Of a stretch of DNA of 64,000 nt, positions 57,590 through 64,000 are shown in pieces. Source of the stretch: Trifolium pratense (Eukaryota > Streptophyta > Magnoliopsida > Fabales > Fabaceae); contig NC_060065.1 in NCBI RefSeq assembly GCF_020283565.1, positions 49,464,409 through 49,528,408 on the forward strand, written 5' to 3'. Made by a program: the position numbers and the translations under genes. Under the pieces are notes generated by a model, which worked only from the letters and a program-made list of their open reading frames with translations, was not told the origin of the DNA and did no database searches. The first letter of the stretch is position 1, and each line of letters begins with the position of its first letter.

Positions 57590-58663
57590 CTATGCTTCTT
57601 CATGCAGGCAAATTCCCAATTTGCCCCTAAAAAATTCAAATTGATTAGCATCAAGCGCCTTTGTAAAAATGTCAGCTAGCTGTTCACTTGTACCAATGTG
57701 CTTAAGTTCCACACAATTTTCTTCAACAAGATCTCTAATGAAATGATGCCTGATGTCTATATGTTTGGTTCTTGAGTGTTGAACTGGATTTTTTGATATA
57801 TTAATTGCACTCAAGTTGTCACAATATAATGTCATGACATCTTGGTCAACATTATATTCTTTCAGCATCTGTTTCATCCACATCAACTGTGAACAACTGC
57901 TACCTGCAGCTATGTATTCAGCCTCTGCGGTGGATAGAGACACACAATTCTGCTTCTTGCTGAACCATGAGATCAAGTTGTCATCCAAAAAGAAGCATCC
58001 TCCTGAGGTACTCTTCCTATCATCAGCACTTCCAGCCCAATCTGCATCACAATACCCTACCAAAGTAGAATTCTTTGTCTGGGAGTACAGAATCCCATAA
58101 TCACTGGTGCCCTTTATATATTTCAGAATCCTTTTGACTTGTACAAGATGGCTCATCTTTGGCTTGGCTTGATATCTTGCACAAACACCCACAGCAAAGG
58201 TGATGTCTGGTCTACTAGCTGTAAGATACAAGAGACTGCCAATCATGCTCCTGTATAGGCTTTGGTCAACATCAATGCCATTCTCATCTTTGGTTAGCTT
58301 CAGATGTGTAGCAGCTGGAGTTCTCTTGTGTGTTGCAGTGTCCATTCCAAACTTCTTGATCATATTCTTCGCATACTTGCTTTGAAAAACAAATATGGTG
58401 TCTTCCATTTGTTTGACTTGCAGACCAAGGAAATATGTCAGCTCACCTACCAAACTCATTTCAAACTCTGATTGCATTTGTTGTACAAAATGTTGCACCA
58501 TCTTTTCAGACATTCCACCAAATACTATGTCATCAACATAAATCTGGGCAATCATCAGCTTCTCTTCTTGTTCTTTAACAAACAAGGTTTTGTCATGGCC
58601 TCCTTTTCTGTATCCTTGACTAACAAGAAAATTTGTCAGCCTTTCGTACCAGGCCCTTGGAGC
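57590..58663 (-). pseudogene. SIRE-like pol, block 5: RT C-part and RNase H
   Basis: Open from just after a TAG at 58664-58666 to the natural stop at 57590. It contains the RT active site YVDDIVFGG and the RNase H motifs YCDADWAGSADDRKSTSGG, SLSTAEAEYIAAG and HIDIRHHFIRDLV. All catalytic residues are there; the block is broken off only by the upstream stop. Twelve bases separate it from the long frame of the next gene. Confidence 0.9.
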
Positions 58664-59425
58664 CTATTTCAGTCCATAAAGAGCCTTCTTCAGCTTGTAC
58701 ACATGATCAGGATTAGCAGGATCTACAAAACCTTTTGGCTGCTCCACATAAATTTCTTCATGTAAGTACCCATTAAGAAAGGCACTCTTGACATCCATTT
58801 GGTACAGCTTAAATTTGAAGATGCATGCTATACCAAGAAGTAGCCTAATAGATTCCAGTCTTGCTACTGGCGCAAATGTTTCATCAAAATCAAGTCCTTC
58901 AACCTGAGTATACCCTTGAGCCACTAATCTTGCCTTGTTTCTTGTTACAACACCATTTTCATCTGACTTGTTCTTGAACACCCATTTTGTGCCTATGACA
59001 TTAACATCATTGGGTCTAGGAACAAGATCCCACACATCACTTCTTCTAAACTGAGTTAGTTCATCTTGCATGGCTTCTATCCAAAACTCATCAGTGAGAG
59101 CCTCTTTTACATTTTTAGGCTCAACCTTTGAGACAAAACATGAATTAGTAACCACTTCATTTGTCCTTCTTGTAGCAATTCCCTGGTCAGGATTTCCTAT
59201 GATGAGATCCTTGGGATGGTTCTTCTGTATTCTTATTGAAGGAACTTTTCTCACAGGACCAGGTGTAGGAATTATTGATTCATCATCTGAATCAGATTCT
59301 TTCTCTGCTACAGCTTCTTCAGATGTTGGCAAAGTTGTTGCAACATCATCTTCAGTATCAGATGTTTTAGCAGATGTCAAATCATCTATCACAACATTGA
59401 TAGATTCTACTATTACCTTGGTTCT
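58664..59425 (-). pseudogene. SIRE-like pol, block 4: RT N-part
   Basis: Same frame as its neighbours, bounded by TAG at 59426-59428 and TAG at 58664-58666. It contains [54 protein letters not shown] and KKALYGLK just before the stop. The stop falls inside a highly conserved RT segment, so it is a mutation and not a natural end. Confidence 0.9.
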
Positions 59426-60631
59426 CTAGTTGTAAACTCTATAGGCCCTGCTGTTTGTTGAGTATCCAAGAAACAATCCTTCTTCACTTTTAGGATCCAT
59501 TTTTCTTATGTGCTCTCTATCAGATAGGATATAGCACTTACTTCCAAACACATGAAAGTGTTTGACAGTTGGTTTTCTGCCTTTCCACAGTTCATATAGT
59601 GTAGTAGAAGTTCCAGTTCTGAGTGTGACACGATTGTGAATATAACAAGTAGTATGCATGGCCTCAGCCCAGAATTGATATGGAAGATGTTTTGCATGCA
59701 ACATCACTCTGGCTGACTCTTGTATTGTCCTGTTCTTCCTCTCAACAACACCATTTTGTTGAGGTGTGATTGGAGCTGAGAATTCATGCTTGATTCCTTC
59801 AGAGATGCAGAATTCAAGAAAGCTTGCATTCTCAAACTCTTTACCATGATCACTTCGTATCCTTACAATAGCAGAGTTCTTTTCTCTTTGGAGTTGAAGA
59901 CAAAGTTCTTTGAATGCATCAAAACTTTCAGATTTGTCTTTTAGAAATTCAATCCATGTGAACCTTGAAAAGTCATCTACCATGACAAACGCGTACCTTT
60001 TTCCTCCAAGGCTCTCCACTTGCATTGGCCCCATCAGGTCTATGTGCAGTAATTCTAGAACCCTTGTTGTGGTAAGATGTTGCAACTTTGGATGCGACAT
60101 CTTTGTCTGCTTCCCTACTTGACATTCTCCACATATACTTCCTTCCTCAATTTTGAGTTTTGGAAGACCTCTGATTGCCTCTTTAGCTATTGCCTTCTTC
60201 ATGCCTTTGAGGTGCAGGTGGCCAAGTTTTTGGTGCCACAACTTTACCTCATCTTCTTTACTAATAAGACATGTTGGTACATCTTCTTCTTTAGGGATCC
60301 AGAGATAGCAGTTGTCTCTTGACCTTACTCCTTTCATCAACAGCTCTCCTTGCTCGTTTGTAACTAGGCATTCAGCTTTTGTGAAGTTAACTTTCATGCC
60401 TTGATCACAAAGTTGGCTTATGCTGATTAGATTAGCTTTAAGCCCTTTTACAAGCAGCACATTATCTAGCTTTGGTAAGCCATGGTTTGCAAGTTTACCA
60501 ACTCCCTTGATCTCTCCTTTGGCTCCATCTCCAAATGTTACAAAACTGGTAGCATATGACTTCAAGTCTTCAAGATAGTGTTCAACACCTGTCATGTGTC
60601 TAGAACAGCCACTATCAAAGTACCATGTTTC
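59426..60631 (-). pseudogene. SIRE-like pol, block 3: protease and integrase
   Basis: Begins right after a TGA at 60632-60634 with the protease site YFDSGCSRHMTG. It continues with the zinc-binding part (LWHQKLGHLHLKGM, CGECQVGKQ) and the integrase core acidic residues in LLHIDLMGPM, IRSDHGKEFEN and NGVVERKNRT. It ends at TAG 59426-59428 after AYRVYN. Confidence 0.9.
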
Positions 60632-61501
60632 TCATGAAGAAGCTCTCAAGGATGTATGAGCTATTAGACCTGTGATCTTCTTCTTTTCTCTCCATTCCTG
60701 TCTTGTTGTAACATTAGGAAAGACAGGAGTATAGAATTCTTGATGAACTCTCCTTAGATATCCGTGCAGCCTATAGCAGAAAGGCCTAATATGTCCTTTC
60801 CTTCCACAATGATGACATGTCCAGTTATAGAACCTGGGCACAGGTTGTTCCATCAGATGTTGCGACAATCCTCCTGACACAAACGTGTTGTTGATTGGAG
60901 TATGTATAGTGGCATTGTTGAACTTCATCTGTTGCTTTACTCTTTCATGTTCAAAACCAATGGGCTTAGGTTTCCCGTAGTTTTGTTTTTGTAACATCTC
61001 CTCAAAGGCATCAGTACCTTTGGTCATCATTTTAGCCACTTTTGTGACTTGATCCAAGTCAGCATTTAACTTGGTCACTTCTTTACCTTGTTTAGCAACT
61101 TTACACAGGAGGTTAGACTTCTCCATTTCCAACTGTCGAATTTGACTACTCTGATCTTCAACCTTAATGTTGAGATTATTGATGTTCATGAGTAAATCAT
61201 TTCTCTCAGCTTGTAGTTTGCCATTGATCTTCTTTTGTTTCTCCAATGCTTTGCAGACTTCTATACTTCTATTATGAAGATCTTTGTAAGTAGCAGCTAG
61301 TTCCTCATAAGTTACCTCCTCATCACATGATTCTGAGTCAGATACACAAACTCCTGTTAAAGCATTAACAAATTTGGCAGATTCTTCCTCTTCTGAATCT
61401 GTATCAGACCATGAAACCACAAGACTTTTCTTTTGCCTTTTTAGAAAGGTTGGACATTCAGGTCTGATATGGCCAAAACCTTCACATTCATGGCATTTCA
61501 C
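60632..61501 (-). pseudogene. SIRE-like gag C-part with two zinc knuckles, block 2
   Basis: Continues in frame directly after TGA 61502-61504. The first CCHC knuckle CHECEGFGHIRPEC lies at its start and a second, CHHCGRKGHIRPFC, near the end, with a predicted coiled coil between them (many heptad-spaced Leu/Ile from about residue 75 to 160). Two knuckles separated by a coiled coil fit SIRE-type gag. It ends at TGA 60632-60634. Confidence 0.88.
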
Positions 61502-62365
61502 TCATCTTTCATCTTCATTTGCCTTTGACTGTTTGTTGTTGTTGAATCGACCATTTGGCTTGGACCTTTGATCTACTTTCTTCATCAACTTGTTGAATTG
61601 TCTCCCTAGCATAGCCATAGACTCAGCTAAGCTTTCTTCTCCTTCAGATTCAACTTGTAAGTCATCAGCAGTGCTTTTTGAAGAAAAGGCTAGATTCTTA
61701 TCTTTCTTCTCATTCCTCCTGTTCAAGCCAATTTCATAGGTCTGAAGTGATCCTATGAGTTCATCTAAGTTTAGGCTGGAGAGATCATGAGCCTCCTCAA
61801 TGGCTGTCACCTTCATATCAAATCTTTTAGGCAAAGATCTGAGAATTTTTCCCACTAACTCCTCATCTGAGATAGGTTTTCCAAGCGCATCAAATGAATT
61901 TGCGAAATCAAGCACATTCATTTGAAAGTCATGAATGGTTTCTTCCTCCTTCATTCTGAGATTCTCAAAATTAGTTTTGAGCATCTGAAGCTTAGATAGC
62001 TTAACTTTTGATGTTCCTTCATGAGCTTTTCTCAGAATTTCCCAGGCATGCTTAGCAGTGATACATCTCTTAACAAGCCTGAACATGTTAGCATCCACAC
62101 CATTGAAAATTGCATACAAGGCTTTGGAGTTGCCAAGTGCCAGATCATCCTCCTCTTTAGTCCATTCATCATGTGGCTTCTTAACATCAGTTTTATTGCC
62201 ATCTTTGTCAAGAACCATTGGTGGTTCCCATCCACGTAACACAGCCTTCCATGTCCTGCTGTCAATTGATTTTATGAAAGCCTCCATACGAGATTTCCAA
62301 TAATCATAGTTCTCAGGACCTGTCAGTAAAGGGGGTTTAGACACTGACCCTCCTTCTTTATCCAT
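61502..62365 (-). pseudogene. SIRE-like gag N-part, block 1
   Basis: Starts at ATG 62365, 70 bases inside the 5' LTR. UBN2-type gag: YDYWKSRMEAFIKSIDSRTW, AWEILRKAHEGTSKVKLSKL, DLSSLNLDELIGSLQTYE. It stops at TGA 61502-61504, one codon before the region that encodes the first zinc knuckle, so it is truncated relative to the family. Confidence 0.9.
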
Positions 62366-62419
62366 TGTATCAGAAAGTACTTTCCCTGGAGCTCACCCAA
62401 AATAACAGAACAGGGTGCC

Positions 62420-62433
62420 TGCTCTGATGCCAA
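62420..62433 (-). other. Primer-binding site of the SIRE-like element
   Basis: The minus strand reads TTGGCATCAGAGCAGG next to the 5' LTR, matching the tRNA-iMet complement (TGGTATCAGAGC) with one difference, as common in plant copia elements. Confidence 0.75.
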
Positions 62434-62434
62434 T

Positions 62435-63439
62435 TGAAATTCTGGTATCACTAGAATGACGTTGCCTAAGATGTCCCAACAACTACTTTGTGAATAATGT
62501 TATTTTCTATTGTTGGCACATCTTATATAATATATAAAAACTGACAGAGAATAAAAATGACACAAGTAATTGTTAACCCAGTTCAGCCAACTGCCTACTC
62601 TGGGGGATACCAATCCAGGAAGGAAATCCACTAATAGCTCTAGTTACTAAGACCTCCAGCAAACCCTAGGATTTACGCCTTAAACTAAGACCTCCAGCAA
62701 ACCCTTGGTTTACGCCTTATAACCTCGACACTACTCATGCAACTTCTGCCTAGGAACTCCTAGACATGAGATCCCATCTCACTTCCACTCACACAACACA
62801 ACCTGTGTTGATTATACAATGTTAGGAATGATGTGGCGACAACTTGCCAAGACAACACTTCACTTTTGCTTAAAAGCTTCAAGTGAATCACACACGGTAA
62901 ACTCCGTACTTCAAAGCTTAGGAGTCACCTTAAAATAATAAACTACTTCTTAACTCGTGTTATAGAATCCACAAGCAAGAATTACAATCAAACAATAAAA
63001 GACTCAACAAAGACTCAATATGTGTAACTAATATTTTTCAATGAGATACTTAGTCTTGAGCTTGGTCTTCGTATATATAGTGATTAGGCACGCTCCTCTT
63101 TCTCCACAAATGCTCAGACGCTCCTTGAGAATCATAAAGGATGATCTGATATTTTTTCAATCTTCATTAAGGATATATCAAGACTTTCCAAAAATGTTTA
63201 AAGGACTTTATATGATAGGATAAGTCATCCAGCTATTTCATTAAGTTTGTCTTATCCTTAAAACTCCTGATCAGATCAAATCTCCATTAAGCGTGCTCTT
63301 TAAGTGGATTTCCATAAATAGCAGATGCTCTCATAAATGCGCGAGATTTCCTTGAATAAATATGATGTTGTAACATGTTTTCCAACATCTTGTTAGTATA
63401 TTTGTTTTAGCAAAATTAAGCCAATTCAAATATCCAACA
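62435..63439 (-). repeat. 5' LTR of the SIRE-like element
   Basis: 1,005 bp, matching 53512-54516 apart from two transitions seen by eye. Confidence 0.95.
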
Positions 63440-64000
63440 GTCATCCTCGCAGATGTATTTGTAATTTCGATACATTTAGGTACTATAGTCATAGTGGCAC
63501 AACCTCGTGCATTTAGTGACCAAAATGACTGTTTACTAGTTGCGTAACTTTAGGGTGCATACTTGTATCAATTTATAAAACAATGTTTATGATCCACGCA
63601 GATCTCTCACAGTGGAAAGTGGCCTAATCGATCCTAAAGTCAATGTTCCTGCACTGCTGATCATGGGTGAGGAAGACTATTGCTTCAAGTTTCCTGGCAT
63701 GGAAGACTACATCAGAAGTGGGGTGGTGAAAAATTTTGTACCAAACTTGGAAACTATATATATTCCAGAAGGAAGCCATTTTGTTCATGAACAATTCCCA
63801 GAGAAAGTGAACAAGCTCATCATTGAATTCCTTGACAAACAAACTATCTGAATGACAGATAATTCCCTTGTGCTTGTGTGGTTTGAGTGTGATTTCTATT
63901 CTGTGCATTGTACCTCCCATTCCAATAAGTGATTTGAGCAAGAACTCTGTAGGATTTTATTCTACAATCATAAACATTTTCTACAATGAGATTCCTTTTA
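63440..64000 (+). repeat. Right part of the duplicated EH2 3' segment
   Basis: Matches 48898-49456 with about four base differences over 560 bp (for example GTTCCTGCA for GTTCCCGCA, TTTGTACCA for TTTGTGCCA). It runs off the window end, so the right limit of the duplication is unknown. Confidence 0.95.
63602..63851 (+). pseudogene. Third epoxide hydrolase copy, last exon only
   Basis: A 250-bp exon with the same acceptor and stop as EH2 exon 5 and the same 82-residue product (VPALLIMGEEDY, then EGSHFVHEQFPEKVNK). It carries the acid Asp and catalytic His, but exons 1-4 are absent upstream: the duplicated block begins in intron 4 and is split by the SIRE-like element. It cannot encode an enzyme alone. 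Confidence 0.9.

Larger units (their letters stand above)
53512..63439 (-). mobile_element. SIRE/Maximus-type copia element, 9.9 kb, with an extra 3' gene
   Basis: Two 1,005-bp LTRs (TGAAATTCTGG...ATCCAACA) and 5-bp target repeats GTCAT (53507-53511 and 63440-63444). On the minus strand the order is gag, zinc knuckles, protease, integrase, RT, RNase H, then a separate envelope-position gene, then a purine tract. Large size, ~1-kb LTRs and an added 3' ORF define the SIRE/Maximus lineage of Ty1/copia. The gag-pol frame carries four stop codons but no frameshift, so this copy is not autonomous. By eye the LTRs differ at only two sites. Confidence 0.95.

Overview
The window is nuclear DNA of a dicot, very probably a legume close to Medicago or Trifolium. 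It is AT-rich, its genes have small GT-AG introns, and it is full of miniature transposons, Ty1/copia elements with plant tRNA-Met primer sites, a SIRE/Maximus-type retroelement with an extra 3' gene, and plant-only gene families. Nothing prokaryotic, organellar or CRISPR-like is present. All assignments come from reading the sequence; no search was run.

Layout. 1-32 kb is a gene-poor stretch with four genes: a two-exon stomatal-patterning peptide precursor of the EPF1 type (minus strand, 2.1-3.3 kb), an NDR1/HIN1-like LEA_2 membrane protein (4.7 kb), a six-exon IST1-like ESCRT regulator (13.8-17.0 kb) and an AP2/ERF transcription factor (28.7-30.0 kb). Between them lie non-autonomous DNA transposons, several with exact target-site duplications: a Mutator-like miniature element (18.8 kb), two hAT-like elements in opposite orientation (24.5 and 27.4 kb), a Stowaway element (30.6 kb), a dead LINE tail (20.4 kb) and tRNA-derived SINE pieces.

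32.5-36.7 kb holds two adjacent copies of a ~2.1 kb fold-back element. Each carries an array with a 202-bp period in which four 31-32 bp palindromes recur (14 hairpins per element). A near-palindromic 400-bp MITE, a second member of the Mutator-like family and a small Helitron follow (36.7-39.1 kb).

39.3-64 kb is an alpha/beta-hydrolase (soluble epoxide hydrolase) cluster broken up by retrotransposons. EH1 (39.4-42.0 kb) and EH2 (47.5-49.3 kb) are tandem duplicates with identical exon sizes. An intact copia element with apparently identical LTRs sits between them. An L-type lectin receptor kinase (50.1-52.2 kb) and a wrecked expansin gene (52.6-53.4 kb) follow. A nearly identical copy of the 3' part of EH2 starts at 53.41 kb, is split by a 9.9-kb SIRE-like element (53.5-63.4 kb), and resumes to the window end. 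Intron 4 of EH2 preserves the empty site of that insertion.

The genes are not an operon or a pathway cluster; only the EH copies are functionally linked, by duplication. The most unusual signal is that two unrelated inverted-repeat transposon families both carry internal arrays of short palindromes.
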